Part shown: one piece after another, positions 36,798-48,835 of the stretch
Layout: each line of letters opens with the position of its first letter
Position numbering within the stretch: the stretch's first letter is position 1
Assembly (NCBI GenBank): GCA_905182995.1
Contig: CAJJDP010000063.1
Coordinates: 313,846 to 377,845, forward strand
Length of the DNA stretch: 64,000 nt
Source: Paramecium octaurelia
Taxonomy: Eukaryota > Ciliophora > Oligohymenophorea > Peniculida > Parameciidae
Direction: 5' to 3'
The notes under the pieces: generated by a model
The model's input: only the letters and a program-made list of their open reading frames with translations
Told to the model about the DNA's origin: nothing
Databases searched by the model: none
Made by a program: the position numbers and the translations under genes

Positions 36798-37321
36798 ATG
36801 CCTCATGTATTAGAAGATTTAAGGAGAGTCTTTCCAAAAAAATCGTTTCTACTCCAAACCTACATGTTAGGTTGTTTCTACTTGATACATCAACAACTAA
36901 ATGTGGATGAGAAGAAGAAGGAAAAACAAACAATGCCTATATGGAGATCAAAGTTGATTGAAAATCAACACCAACGACATTTGAAATAATTTTAATTGAA
37001 AATCTTAATCGATCAACAAATACCCCTCAAACCACGACACAAATCGTCATATGGCTTGATGGAATTCAGTAATAGATTGTCATTTATATTTTAGGAACAC
37101 CGCAATTCGTTGAGTTTCCAAACTTGAAAAGTCCCAACACAACCTCATAAGTGGTATAATTGGAGTATATCCTTTAGCATACCTTACAAATCGACTCGAA
37201 GCAGATTCAGAATTTCAGTTTGGATGACCTATCAACTATTGAAAGCGAATTTGTGCCCGATTTGAAGACAGACTTATAAGTACAGAAATCTGTGGACATG
37301 ACATAGAGTTGCATCTTTTGA
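36798..37321 (+). CDS. Protein of 165 residues, unknown
   Basis: ATG at 36798, one 26-nt intron (GTA...TAG) near 37070, TGA at 37319-37321. The first half is basic with a hydrophobic patch (FLLQTYMLGCFYLIHQQL), the second is acidic with a Leu-rich segment (QLEYILQHTLQIDSKQIQ). The intron unites two otherwise clashing frames, which argues that the gene is real. No family recognised. Confidence 0.55.
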
Positions 37322-37420
37322 ATTTGTTTTTTTTTACTTCTCCTTTTTAATTATATATATTATACATATAAAGAAATATATATATTTTAAATTTCTCTTC
37401 AATCAGTTATTTATTTAAAA

Positions 37421-38993
37421 ATGTCTTAAAAATCAAAAACCCTATTACAACTACTTCAGCAACAATAGCATTTCCATGATGATATCAACACATCCTTAGA
37501 GTCTAATTACAGACATAGCTCAGAACACACAGAAAAGAAGTTTGATCTCAAATTACAAAAATCCATACTCGATCTCTATTCTCAAATTAAAAGCAATATC
37601 CTTAAAACTGAAGATCACGTACAAATCCTAATCCCAATTAGTTGCTACTATGTCAAATAAGAAAGTTAGTCCCTTTGGACAAGTTAGAAGATCTTTACAC
37701 AGATCCAAATAGTTTGATTTGTTATATTGGATGTATTTTCACAGTTCTGATGCAAGATAAAGTATTTTTTAAATCCTATTAGTTAAATTTAGAATAATAA
37801 GTAGAAGAACAAAAAAATAGAGATCAAAGTGATTATGAAGAGCAACTAATTAAACTCGAAGCAGAAATCAGATAACACATAAGAGTAATCTTGAATACCT
37901 ATATTAGATTGAATAATAATTGAAATTATTTGCAGAAAACACTCAATCCAAATTGGAAGATGCTTTAAAAATAAAAGAAGACTTGGAAGAAGAATTGTTA
38001 GCAATCAAAAGCGATTTCTAAGTCTTATATGAAAAGAACAATACCTTGAATCAAAAACTCAGAACTTAAGAAAAAGAAATTTAGATTATTAAAAATAATA
38101 ATACTATTGAAACTACGAATCAATCTCTTAAAACCAATTAAAACAATCAAAAAAATATATCTAAAAAAGAGAATATTGAAAATGAACATCCAAAATAACA
38201 ATAAATTACAATAAATTTATAAATAGATAAATAAAAACCTCCTCTTTAAGACCATGTATTATTTGTAATAAATTTAATAGTAAGATAGACTCCAAACTGA
38301 TCCATAAGATGATTACTTTAAACCCAGAAATGACTCCCATAAAAGAATCATTTCAACCCATGTAGCCAATACTTAAAATAATAATAAATCAACTTATTTG
38401 CCTACCAGAATACAAACAGAATCATGTGAATATTAAGATAGGAAGAGAAAACATAATTTATCTCAATATGAAACTTCAAATGCCACTAAACATTAAAGAA
38501 ATAAAACAGCTTAAAATGTTTTGAATCTAATAAGTATTTAATATTCTCATTACAGAAGATTAGGAACTTAAACGACAGTAATCAGTAAAAGCATGTTAAG
38601 ATAAACCTTAATGTAATCAAAACAAAGCAATTAAGAAACCTTCAAATTCACAACATCAACATGCTGAACCTAACCGATCCAATAATTCTGTTCACAGTTT
38701 TCGTAAATAACCTCCAGAAGTAAGTCAAATTCCTAGACCTTTTTCATGCGCTGAACAAATTGAAGAATCACATAATTCTGTAACTTGATTGTTTATCTTA
38801 GTTCTAAAAGGATCTAAGTATGGATATGGGTAATTATTAGAAACAAAGTGGAGAGTATCCAGATAAATAACAACAAATAAAAAAACTATTGCAATAATAT
38901 CAATAGAAACATTGTCTAAATGACACTTTAACCAAAAAATTACTCTAAGAATACAAAAAAAGATAAGGCTACAATTGCAAGACAATATATTGA
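37421..38993 (+). CDS. Coiled-coil protein, unknown
   Basis: ATG at 37421, five introns (23, 23, 25, 22 and 22 nt), TGA at 38991-38993; 485 residues. Residues about 120-270 form a strong coiled coil (NLEQQVEEQKNRDQSDYEEQ and LEDALKIKEDLEEELLAIKS); the C-terminal half is polar, Asn/Gln/Lys/Ser-rich, ending in another short helical stretch with KKLLQQYQQKHCLNDTL. Five introns all fit the frame exactly, so the model is sound. Likely cytoskeletal, by composition only. Confidence 0.65.
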
Positions 38994-39112
38994 TAATAAT
39001 TAATTAATTTTTATTCATTTATTTATTGGATTCTAGTTGTTCATTGTTATTTTATTATCAGTTTTATTATTAAGTAATTTATTTCTATTTTTTATAACAA
39101 TCCTAAAACACA

Positions 39113-39837
39113 ATGTAAGAAGATGTTTTTGATGAAATAAAAAAGGAACTGCAATACTGTAAATACCTGAACTATGCTCATATTGCGATGTCATTTCTTG
39201 GATTCTTTGGTTATATGGCTAGAAAGGTAATTTTCATTTAAATATAGATGCATTTAAGATTTTCTTCACCTTATTCATTAATGTCCTCTCTATTCTGCTA
39301 TCTATTTTAGGATATTATGCAATTGAAGAAATCAATCAAACGAGAATCGTTGTATATGCAGTTTGTACTAGTTCACTTTTTGGAATGGTGTTATTATATG
39401 AGATAATTGCTGATTTATTTTCAGAATCTTACGTAGCAAATATGATTATTGAAGGAAACTGAAGCCCCTCCATAAGCCTTTGTGTTTTTAGTTATAACTT
39501 TACCTTTTCTAATTGATCTCACAAGTGGGTTGATGAGCTTAAAATTAAGCTATACCTTCTCAAAATATGATAATTTGGAGTTTAAAAGAAAATACAATGT
39601 ATTAATGAATTAATCTAGTAAATCCTTGTCGTTCAAAAAGGACCAGAAATGAATTACAAAGAATCTTACTTAGCAGATGAGATGTGTGTGATATGCTTAA
39701 GTGAAAAGAGGAATATTGTTTTCTATAAATGTGGACACAAAGTTTGTTGTAGAAAATGTTCATAAGCCTTTAAATACAAGAGTTGCCCAATGTGCAGAGC
39801 TGAAATCTAGGATTTAATTTAAGAATATGATGGTTGA
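39113..39837 (+). CDS. Membrane RING-finger protein (E3 ligase-like)
   Basis: ATG at 39113, introns of 32, 22 and 20 nt, TGA at 39835-39837; 216 residues. Four hydrophobic segments come first (AMSFLGFFGYMA, FFTLFINVLSILLSILGYY, VVYAVCTSSLFGMVLLYEII and AFVFLVITLPFLIDL). A C-terminal RING follows: EMCVICLSEKRNIVFYKCGH then KVCCRKCSQAF and SCPMCRAEIQ, with the C3HC4 ligands complete. Membrane-anchored RINGs of this shape act as E3 ubiquitin ligases of the ER, mitochondria or endosomes. The first intron position has alternatives; the RING part is certain. Confidence 0.8.
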
Positions 39838-40142
39838 TTGTATTTCATAGAATTATATAACATTATCATATACTCTAATCTTAGAGTATAAACCTTACGT
39901 TTTAGCCTTTTCATACTTGTTGTATTTTTATTAATGTAACTCAATTTAATATAAACTATTTAAACTGGTCATACCATGTAGATTATTATTAAAAGAACAA
40001 TGAGACTTGTCCTTTTTATTTTCATGGTTATCTGAAATACATATGTTTCTAATTCGTTCTTTTTAAAGCAAGAAGTTTGATATCATAAATTATATTAACT
40101 TTGAATAAATTCTAAAATGAATTAAAATTAATTCTTTAATTA
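39838..40142. other. AT-rich spacer
   Basis: About 300 bp between plus-strand genes. Contains a short imperfect inverted repeat around TACTCTAATCTTAGAGTATA near 39873, which could form a hairpin at the 3' end of the RING gene. No gene seen. Confidence 0.4.
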
Positions 40143-41277
40143 ATGAATAATAAGGAAGAAATAGTCCTTGGATATTTAGAATAAGCAGATGATATCCTAA
40201 ATGCTGATGATGAATTACCTTCTTATGCAAATGGATTGCCTGTAGATATTTTTTATTAAATTTTAGTATTTTTTGGAGAATGAAGATAAATTCGAATCAA
40301 TAAAATGTACTAAATGCGGAAATCAAATGAAATTGTTGCTTTAAGTACATATCTAAATCTACTTTTAAGATATATGCTCCCTTGAATAACAAGCATGCCT
40401 CATATAGAGAAATTTATGTTTTCCTTTGCTTAAATGAACAATGTTCTAAACACAATAGCAGTGTTAGAGTTTTTAGAATGCAATCTTCTTAAAAGCCATA
40501 ACTTTTTCAATCCAAAAACAAAGACTATATTCTTTCTCCCTCAAACAAATAATTTATAATTGATACTGAAATAATAAGTGCTAAGGAGAATAATAATGAA
40601 TTTTAAGTGGCTGAAGAACTATTGCCTACTAATTAAGAGGATGAGGACAAGGATGTAGATTTGAAGAATGTTAAATTTGATAATGAAAATAAAATCTATG
40701 AGAACTATCTGAAGAGTACTGAAGAGAAAGAAGACATTGAAGATATCGATGGATTGGAAAAGGATCAATAAAATAACATTGATGGATGTTTTCTGATTTA
40801 TTAACAGTATTTTGTCTATTCATAATTAGTTTTCTTACCTAATATTAGAACCATGTGGTCAGATATTGCTTTGACTCTCAAAGTAAACCACTCTGGTTTA
40901 GTGACAAGAAATAGCCATAAATTGAATCCAAATGCCCACATTGCAAAAAGAATAAAATATTCGAATTCCAGATAAATAACTCTATACTTACCTACTTTCC
41001 TGAATTGTACAACTTAGAGTGGGGAGCATTATATGTTTACAGTTGTCCTTCAAGTTGTTCAGTTGGTGGGTAAATACTCATTGAAGAAACAGTTTATGCT
41101 CATTCAGATGAATAAGAATTTATTAGTCCGAATTTAAAGGTAGATCCAGATACAAAATTAGTAACAATCAAGTAGGATACAAATAAAGCGAATAAATAGA
41201 AGCAATAAATTTAATAATAATAATAATAACAAATCTAGTAAAAGATAGATGAGTAAGATGAAGAGGATGATTGGTGA
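40143..41277 (+). CDS. PDCD2: PDCD2 / TSR4 ribosomal-protein chaperone
   Basis: Family whose members escort ribosomal protein uS5 (RPS2) into the small subunit. ATG at 40143, introns of 25, 25 and 23 nt, TGA at 41275-41277; 353 residues. The N-terminal half has IKCTKCGNQMKLLLQIYAPL, REIYVFLCLNEQCS and SSVRVFRMQSS, the zinc-binding PDCD2 N-domain. After an acidic linker the PDCD2_C domain shows NHVVRYCFDSQSKPLW, KCPHCKKNKIFEFQI, TYFPELYNLEWGALYVYSCP and SSCSVGGQ. The tail is Gln-rich (TAA repeats) and ends EEDDW. All three introns are needed and keep the frame. Confidence 0.92.
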
Positions 41278-41771
41278 AGAAATTCATTGTATTTACAATA
41301 TTTTTATATCAAGACTTTAATTTTTAATTCATTTACTGTTTAAATATAAGGTTAAAGGTAAAAGATTATTTGTTGTAATACTTTAAAGGGTTGTATTATT
41401 TTTATAAATCAGTTTTTAGTAATAAGTCAACACTAACATTTTATCTGAAATATAGAATTTGATACTCATCTAAATACTTCAATTTAATTTAATATTTTTA
41501 GTTATAAATTTTTTAGAAATCTAGATTTATAACTAAAGTGACTTGAATTCAAAATATATAAAATATATAATACATATATGCTTATTTAATTACTTTAAAT
41601 TTGATGGCAGTTGATTATTTCTCTTAAATTAAAATGATTCTATAAAGAAATCTATAATATTTATGGAATTTCCAGGAATTACTTAATTTTAAATGGTATT
41701 CGATTTAGAGAATAGATTACTATTTATAAAGGAATGCTAATATTATTTATATTTATTAATAAATTAATAAT
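41278..41771. other. AT-rich spacer
   Basis: About 490 bp between plus-strand genes. Nothing recognisable; it presumably contains the TRAPPC3 promoter. Confidence 0.45.
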
Positions 41772-42365
41772 ATGCAGATAAGAAAATCAAATAAAGTAGT
41801 AGTGAATAGGATTGAGAAAGTGAACTCAGAATTATTGACTTTAACTTATGGTGCAATAGTTTCCCAAATAATCAAGGATAGTGACACTGTAATTGAAGCG
41901 AATGAATAATTGGAGAAGATGGGTTTTAATATTGGATAGAGAATCATTGATGAATACCTTTCAAAAGCAGAAATCAAGTAATGCAGAGACAAGATTGATG
42001 TTGCAGAAAATATCGGCAAGGTTTTTTATTATCGTAAAGATAGGGAGCCATGTAAATGTTTCTTGGAGTGACAGCTGAAGTAGAAGTGTTACCTGAGACT
42101 GATAAGATATTCACTTTTAACTTGCATTTCACTGAAAATCCGTTGAATGACTTTGTAGAGTTGCCAGAACATTTGCAAGGACTCAATTACTCGAACATGA
42201 TTGCAGGAGCCATCAGAGGAGCTTTGTCAACTGTATTGCATATAACAATTAATGTAGATTCATTGGATAGCTACTTGTAGATTCTTGAAAGATCAATTGA
42301 AAAATGATGATAAGACTATTTTGCAAGTGGAAATGATTAGAGAAAAGTTCAAAGATGATGAATGA
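41772..42365 (+). CDS. TRAPPC3: TRAPP subunit 3 (Bet3)
   Basis: Core subunit of all TRAPP complexes, tethering ER-derived and Golgi vesicles and serving Rab1 exchange. ATG at 41772, introns of 23 and 25 nt, TGA at 42363-42365; 181 residues, the canonical Bet3 length. Motifs: ELLTLTYGAIVSQIIKD at the N-terminus, GQRIIDEYLSKAEIKQC (containing the conserved palmitoyl-type cysteine), NIGKGAMQMFLGVTAEV, FVELPEHLQGLNYSNMIAG and AIRGALSTIHWIATCRFLKD. The second intron was found because only its removal gives the conserved CRFLKDQLKNDD end. With TRAPPC8 this window holds two subunits of one complex. Confidence 0.95.
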
Positions 42366-42389
42366 TTAATATAATAAATATTTTAATTT

Positions 42390-42894
42390 ATGTCAACATA
42401 TAGGGGGACATTTGAACACGACTCATTTTTGGGATGGCTGAACCTATTCAAGATCAGAAGATTACAGATGCTCTATAATGTTGGTGAAAGACCACCTTAT
42501 CCAGTTATCATTAGTAAGCCTACTGTTGGAGATGTACATTAATATCATATATTGCAAAGGTATTGAGGAATTTGAACAAGGCAGATTTCGGGCTATTTGC
42601 AACAGTGACATTTTTGGGTTTCTTTGCTGCCAGAAAATCCACTTTGGGATTGACCACTACTGAGTTTGTTAGATAGAGAGGATTCTCTATTGCTTGGAAT
42701 TCAATTATGATGGCTGGAGCATTGTTTGCTTGCATGAATAGTAACAATAGACTTACTGTACATTCCTATTAATGATTTAGGGATTTGTCGACAATGGATT
42801 GCAATGGAGAAGAAAGGAGTAAAGATTAACTAAATACGATTTCACATCTGAATTCGAAGAAGGCACTATTTGGAAATTCTTCAGATTAAGATGA
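42390..42894 (+). CDS. Small two-helix membrane protein, probably mitochondrial
   Basis: ATG at 42390, introns of 26 and 23 nt, TGA at 42892-42894; 151 residues. Two hydrophobic segments (FGLFATVTFLGFFAA and IMMAGALFACM) are followed by a conserved-looking soluble end: NNRLTGFVDNGLQWRRKEQ then YDFTSEFEEGTIWKFFR. The NGxxW and YDFTxxFE pattern looks like an organellar inner-membrane subunit, but I cannot name it. It starts 24 bp after TRAPPC3. Confidence 0.6.
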
Positions 42895-42993
42895 CATTAA
42901 ATCATATATTCAATGCATATATTTTCATTATTATTTTATTGGTATCAATATTATATTAAATTGCAATTCATTAAAAATTTTAATTTTTGATTT

Positions 42994-43474
42994 ATGCTAT
43001 AGTCAGAGTATTAAGAGATGATGAAGAATTTGACTGATTAATAAGTTATGCAATACAACAAAATTAAACAAAATCATGCTGAGATATCCAAAGTCTATAT
43101 TGAGATTGAAAATGAAAAGAAGGAACATATATTAGTTTTAGATGCAATCAAAAATATTGATTCAAAGAGAAGGTGAATCACTCTGTCTATTATAGATGTT
43201 GGAGGATGATTGGTGGAGTTCTCGTCGAAAGATAATTGGATGATGTGTAGAAATCATTAAAGGAAAATTTAGAATTGCTTGAAAAAAATGGATAAAATTA
43301 CAATACTGCTATGAAACAGATGTATGCAGATTATATTTGAGATATTTTAGAGAAAAAGAATTAACTTAATATGAATTAACTCACAATTTAAGACCCTAAT
43401 AAAATCAACAATCACAATAGCAATAATAATAACAACCTGTGGCATCATCTAAAACGTAAGGAGTCTTAACTTGA
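42994..43474 (+). CDS. PFDN2: Prefoldin subunit 2
   Basis: Beta-type subunit of the prefoldin hexamer that hands unfolded actin and tubulin to the CCT chaperonin. ATG at 42994, introns of 23 and 29 nt, TGA at 43472-43474; 142 residues. The first coiled-coil arm (QQVMQYNKIKQNHAEIS, ENEKKEHILVLDAIKNIDS) leads to the beta-hairpin signature RMIGGVLVERQLDDVQKSL and the second arm (IEKELTQYELTHNL). The Gln-rich end closes with VASSKTQGVLT, echoing the human terminus ASSAGVLVS. Without the second intron a premature TGA appears, so that intron is well supported. Confidence 0.92.
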
Positions 43475-44450
43475 AGCATCATTGCGTTTTATATTCAAAA
43501 TATTATTAATAAGATTCAATGTATTTTAAGAATTTGTAAATATGTATGCATTTTAATAACCAAAGAATTTAAATTTCATTACTTTTTTAACATCTCTACT
43601 ACTTATTAATTAAATCTATTCAAATGTTTCCTTTTTCCTAAATACTTATTATTTTGATTCCTATTTAATGTGATGTTTAAAAGGTTCTTATGATTATTAG
43701 AACACCTTCCAATTATTAATATTAAACTTTGACTTTATTATTTCAACCTTTTTTAGATTTGTATCGTTGATTTTCCTATTCAAAAATACCTTTAAAACAA
43801 AATCTCAATTGAAGTCAATCCCCTATTCTAAAATAGAAATTATTACATTTATCAATACTGCAATAATATCTCATAATAACGTGATAAATTGATTATGCAA
43901 TAAAGGTTGGATGGCAAATTAGTGCATAGAGAATATATACAATTCATAGTAATGATTTCCAATAGCAACAATAAAATATGAAGAAAATAATTCTTCATTA
44001 TAAAAATAAGTCTTCAATTGAAAAGAGCGCTCTAACTAACAAAATAATCTAAAAGAAACACATATTTAATTTGATCAGGATTGCTTCCCAAATATCTAAA
44101 ATTTTAAGAAGGTCACAAAATTGACTAATTTTTATATGTATGACAATTACATTATTAATGCATGTAAGATATCTAATAAATTATCTTCGTTTTTTGAATG
44201 ATCATAAGAATCTATATGAAATATGCCATTGGCTAATGATATAAATTAGGTCACTTCTAATTTACTTTTCAAAATCTTCCGGTCAGATTTGCCTTTAAAT
44301 AAAGAGTTCCCCTAAAGTCAATTTTACAGGGGAACATCAGATGTAGCTCTAATGGTTCCTGAAGAAGTAATGGAACATAACTTTACAACTATGTCATTTA
44401 TTGGATCGCATTAAGGTCACATATTAATATTTATTATCGTTTTTTTAACA
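43475..44450. other. Region with broken coding-like signal, no clear gene
   Basis: Nearly 1 kb between prefoldin and the aspartyl protease. On the plus strand there are several stretches of protein-like composition in different frames: near 43770-43960 (DKLIMQQRLDGKLVHREYIQ), near 44060-44200 (QNFKKVTKLTNFYMYDNYII) and near 44225-44440 (FYRGTSDVALMVPEEVMEH). I could not join them with plausible introns. A damaged gene or a divergent gene with poorly placed introns are both possible. Confidence 0.35.
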
Positions 44451-45802
44451 ATGAATTAATTCTTACTTTCCTTATTGATTGTCACTACTCTATGTGGCTA
44501 ATAGTAAGGTAGTTTCCTATAAGAGAAACAAGATAACCAAATATTCACCATAAAATTAAAGGAGACTTAAAAAATTGTAAGTTATCCAATTCGAATCATA
44601 GGTGACAGCTAAAGAAATGTATGATTTTCTATCAACTAAACAAACTTATTTTCGCTAACATACTCCTATTGACATATAGGAAATAGAATTTGGAGGATAT
44701 GTTCCTAAACTACAATAAAATGATGAAAGGAGGAAGACTTCTCTGAAATTACACAATTTCAGAAATACTTAATTCACTGGGCCTATAACAGTAGGAGATT
44801 AGGAATTCTAAGTGATCTTTGACACCGGTTCTGCAAACTTTTGGATCGACTCTGCTAAATGTAAGAATGAAGGATGCAGATAGCATACCCAATATCAACC
44901 AAGTTTTAGATCGAAGCATTTGGGATATGCTCTGAATGTTGAATTTGGTACTGGAGATTTGAATGGGGAAATTAATTCAGATTTTGTTCGCTTAGGAGAA
45001 ATAGAGGTTGAAGACTAAAATATCGCTGAAATAATTGAAGAAAATGGTTCAGTTTTTTAAAATGTATAAAAGTTATATAAATGTAAAGTCAGGTTTTGAT
45101 GGCATAGTAGGTTTGGGCTATCCCAGTATGGCAGCCTATAACTTTAACCCATTGTTTGACAACATAATGCAAGAGAAGAAATTGAAATCTAACCAATTCT
45201 CATTTTATATGAGTAATTAAGTCAATAGCTACGAATCCTAGATTACTTTTGGTGGCTATGATGCTACAAAAATTGATGGGGAAGTTCATTATCATCCAGT
45301 CATTGATAAATACTATTGGATGATATAGGCTGACAACATATTGGTTAACGGCAAAGATGAGGGATTCTGTCCTAAAGGTTGTAAAGTGGTAGCTGACACT
45401 GGCACTTCATTAATCACAGGTCCTTTTGAAGATTTGATCAAGCTCTTGGGTAATTTGAAGGTTATATATTTAGAGTTAACGAATATTAATGACGATTGTT
45501 CAAATTTGAATGAGTTACCTAAATTGACATTTAGAATTGGCGGAGTTGATTATGACTTAGATTCTAAAGATTATATTATGGAATTGAGAGATGATGGTAC
45601 AGAAATACCTCTAAATAATGATGTTTCAGCTTCAGCGTTTATTCAAGGAACTTCTAGTAGATGCATAGGAGCATTCATGCCTTTGGATATACCAGATCCA
45701 CAAGGACCTGCATGGATATTGGGAGACATTTTTTTGACCAAATACTTAAGTATTTATGATAGAGATACAAATATGGTTGGATTTGGAAAGGCCAAACATT
45801 GA
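44451..45802 (+). CDS. Secreted/lysosomal aspartyl protease (pepsin/cathepsin D family)
   Basis: Family A1 aspartic endopeptidase. ATG at 44451, two 25-nt introns, TGA at 45800-45802; 433 residues. A signal peptide (MNQFLLSLLIVTTLCG) is followed by a propeptide of about 80 residues with VTAKEMYDFLSTK. Both catalytic aspartates are present: FDTGSANFWIDS (first) and VADTGTSLITGP (second). Other family features are the flap area GTGDLNGEI, SGFDGIVGLGYPSM, and the end GPAWILGDIFLTKYLSIYD with VGFGKAKH. Expected in phagolysosomes or the medium. Intact and confident. Confidence 0.95.
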
Positions 45803-45835
45803 TTAAATAATTTATGTTACAAAAATATAATCAAC

Positions 45836-47004
45836 TCAAAAATGAACTTGATGATTCGGTAGATGACAGTATAAAACTGCTTTCTATTAAACTGGAGGCA
45901 TCTTGAATTACTTTAGTTGTTGTTGATAATCTATGAATAAATTAATTCATTTACTTTGCACTTCAGTTTGTCTCTTTGTCAATTTTTAGAGTAATTAGAT
46001 ATTCAAATACCAGAATTGAGCTGTAATTACTTGAATTTCAGGTGTCGTGTTATGTGTTTTGAGTTGATCATCTATTGTTCTGAACAACCCTTCTGCAGAC
46101 ATATATCTTTATTCAACTGTATTCAGCCATCCCAAACCCATCAATGATTGATGAACCTAGTTTTTGGCTTTCTTTTCTGTGAATTTTAAAAATCTATTTA
46201 GTACCTAGCCAACAATAGTCTAAAGTGTAAAATATTCTTTACTTTATTATAGGTCTACACATTGGCAGATATTATGAAATCAGTCAATGCCTTGTAAAGT
46301 TTGAGTGAGAACTCAACTGATGGCATTTTATCTACCTTGGCTTCTGCATTCAAAAAATGATCCAATAGTATCTATCCTTATTGCATTCCAAAATTGGCAT
46401 TGAATGAAACTGGATTGTAGCCATGTCCGGATGCCAACCATTTCAAAATGGCATAATCGAGGAGTGATTATTCTGCATATTTTTATCCTTACCTTTTTGA
46501 AATCTGGCTTCTGAGTATTCAATCAATGATATTAGCTTCTCTTCTGTTTCAGGTGAACTCAATAGAGCATGGTTATACTTAATCATATTGATAATGTTAT
46601 ACAGCTTCAACTCTTTTGAATTCGTAATGCAACACATTTCCAATAAATTATGGCTCATGTTAAACAAGCAGATCCACATTATGATTCATGTTGTAATACA
46701 GATTATTTTGCATATATTATAATACATTTCCAAGGGTGTCTAGTTTGTATTGCAAAATATCGTTTTGCTATTTTGGACCTATTTTTACAGCGTTTTGATA
46801 TGATCTAATTGATTAAGAGTGATATTACATAGACAATAAGTCATTAGGCAAACGACCATGAGGTTTGAGAATCTGAATCAATCTTAAAAATAAATCATGC
46901 GCTTATGAGAATGCATGATTATTCATAAGAGTCTAAGCTTGCTGAAATTCATGCATATGATAGAAGGCATGTGAATATAAATAAAGGGACCTTTTTAATA
47001 ACAT
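45836..47004 (-). CDS. Helical-repeat protein, unknown
   Basis: TGA at 45838-45836; four introns (25, 20, 23 and 24 nt) keep one frame of 358 residues up to an ATG at 47004. An in-frame-looking exon further upstream (from an ATG at 47125, reading MHSPVHVLILSKLISNL) may belong to it, which would lengthen the N-terminus. The protein is entirely helical with TPR/HEAT-like spacing: YHMHEFQQAQTLMNNHAF, EAYNHALLSSPETEEKLISL and LDYAILKWLASGHGYNPVSF. The start and an upstream Leu-rich piece recall APC7-type TPR proteins, but that is weak. The stop is 34 bp from the convergent protease stop. Confidence 0.55.
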
Positions 47005-47186
47005 AGGAATAATAATTAATATCTACAAGAATTTAGAATGTCATTGCTAGTATTTTCCAATTTTTATCATAATCTAGATTTGATATCAATTTGCTTAAAA
47101 TTAATACGTGAACAGGGCTGTGCATTGTTTAAGATATAATAATTAGAAGCAGAATCTTATTAATTTTCAATAAATATTAATCTTTA

Positions 47187-48709
47187 ATGAAAGCACCTTA
47201 GCAAATCTGTGAGAATCGACCAGGAGAGAAAGTTGAGAACCAAGACTACTTCATACAACAATACCATATTGAATGTTTATCCACATTTTCTTATTACATT
47301 GAATCCAAAGGAGAGGCTTGTGTTATTGATCCATTGAGGGATATTGAATAATACGTGTAATGAATGCATAACTATAGGAAGTGAATTAGCCAAAGATAGA
47401 AATGCTAAAATTAGATGGGTGCTTGAAACTCATTTCCATGCAGATTTTGTAAGTGGTCACAGAGAATTGGCAGCGATCACTGGAGCAACCATAGTCTACG
47501 GTCCTACCGCAATGGCTAATTTTCCTATAAAATAAGCGGAAGATGGAGAATTGTTACCACTAGGATCTGTCTAAATAAGAGTGGATCACACTCCAGGACA
47601 TACTATGGAATCCAGTTGTTTTGTTCTAATTAATTAAGGAAAAGATCATTCTGTCTATACTGGAGATACCTTATTTTTAGGTGAAGTGGGTAGACCTGAT
47701 TTGGCTGTGAAGGGCGAAGAACTAACTGTTGAGATGTTGGCTTCATATCTTTATGATTCATTGAGAAACAAGATAATGAAATTAAATGACGATGTAATTG
47801 TTTTTCCTGGTCATGGGGCTGGCTCATCATGTGGTAAAGCTATTGGAACAGGAAAGTCTTGCACTATTGGAATTCAAAAATAGAAGAATTATGCTTTGCA
47901 ACCAATGTCTAAGGAAGAATTCATTAAAAAATTACTTGAAGGCATGCCCAAACCTCCCTAATACTTTTTCCATGATGCAAAGCTTGTAAATATTTATATA
48001 AATATAGTGTAGAACAAATGTGGGCCAAATGATCTCACAGTTTTATTGAATGAAGTTTTAAAACCTTTGGAATTTGAACAGTTTATGGCATTTGTAAAAT
48101 CTGGAGCAACTATACTTGATACAAGACCTAATGTTACAGAGGGAATTATAGATGGAGCAATCAACATCTCATTTATGTCAGGATTAGTCAATTTTGCTGG
48201 AAATATAATTAAGCCAGAAACTAGATTAGTAATTATGGCCAAATAAGGTGACGTATAAGACACAATCCTCAGATTATTAAGAATTGGATATGATAATATA
48301 TTAGGCTATTTGTAAGGAGGATTTGAAGTTTACAAAGCCAATGGTGGACCGTTAGCAACTGTCAAAATAGTCAGTCTAGTTGAATTTTGTGATGTCAAAG
48401 CTGATCCAGGTATTATAATTGTATAAAAATATAGAAAACCATGTATTTTTAGATGTCAGAGGACCAGGAGAACATAAAGAAATGGGATTTGTAAAAGGAG
48501 CTATTAGAGTTCTATTACCAGAAGTGGAAACCAATCTTGATAAAATCCCAAAAGATAAGTTTGTTCATGTTTATTGTAAAACAGGAGGAAGGGCTAAAAT
48601 GGGAATGAGTCTTCTTGTTAAGAATGGTTATAAGAATGTTGTCATTGCATAAGAAGGCGGGTTCATTTTGATAAAAGAAAAATAATTGATGGAAATAGAA
48701 TATATTTGA
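47187..48709 (+). CDS. Persulfide dioxygenase-rhodanese fusion (CstB-like)
   Basis: Oxidises glutathione- or protein-bound persulfides (sulfide catabolism), coupling an ETHE1-type metallo-beta-lactamase domain to rhodanese sulfur transfer. ATG at 47187, introns of 25, 27 and 25 nt, TGA at 48707-48709; 481 residues. Domain 1: ETHFHADFVSGHRELAA (HxHxDH iron ligands), HTPGHTMESS, YTGDTLFLGEVGRPDLA and FPGHGAGSSCGKAIG. Domain 2 is a rhodanese fold with ILDTRPNVTEGIIDGAI but no cysteine in its loop (VIMAKQGD), so inactive. Domain 3 has FLDVRGPGEHKEMGFVKGA and the active loop VYCKTGGRAKMGMSLL. This MBL-pseudorhodanese-rhodanese order is that of bacterial CstB. No clear mitochondrial presequence. 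Confidence 0.9.
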
Positions 48710-48835
48710 TTTAATAATTTTAAGAGTAAAAGTGGTACATATTAAAAAAATAATTCGAATAAAAATATATAAATTTTGAAGAAATGGTTATGAATACAAA
48801 TATAAACTATAATTTTTGTACACAAACCAATACTC

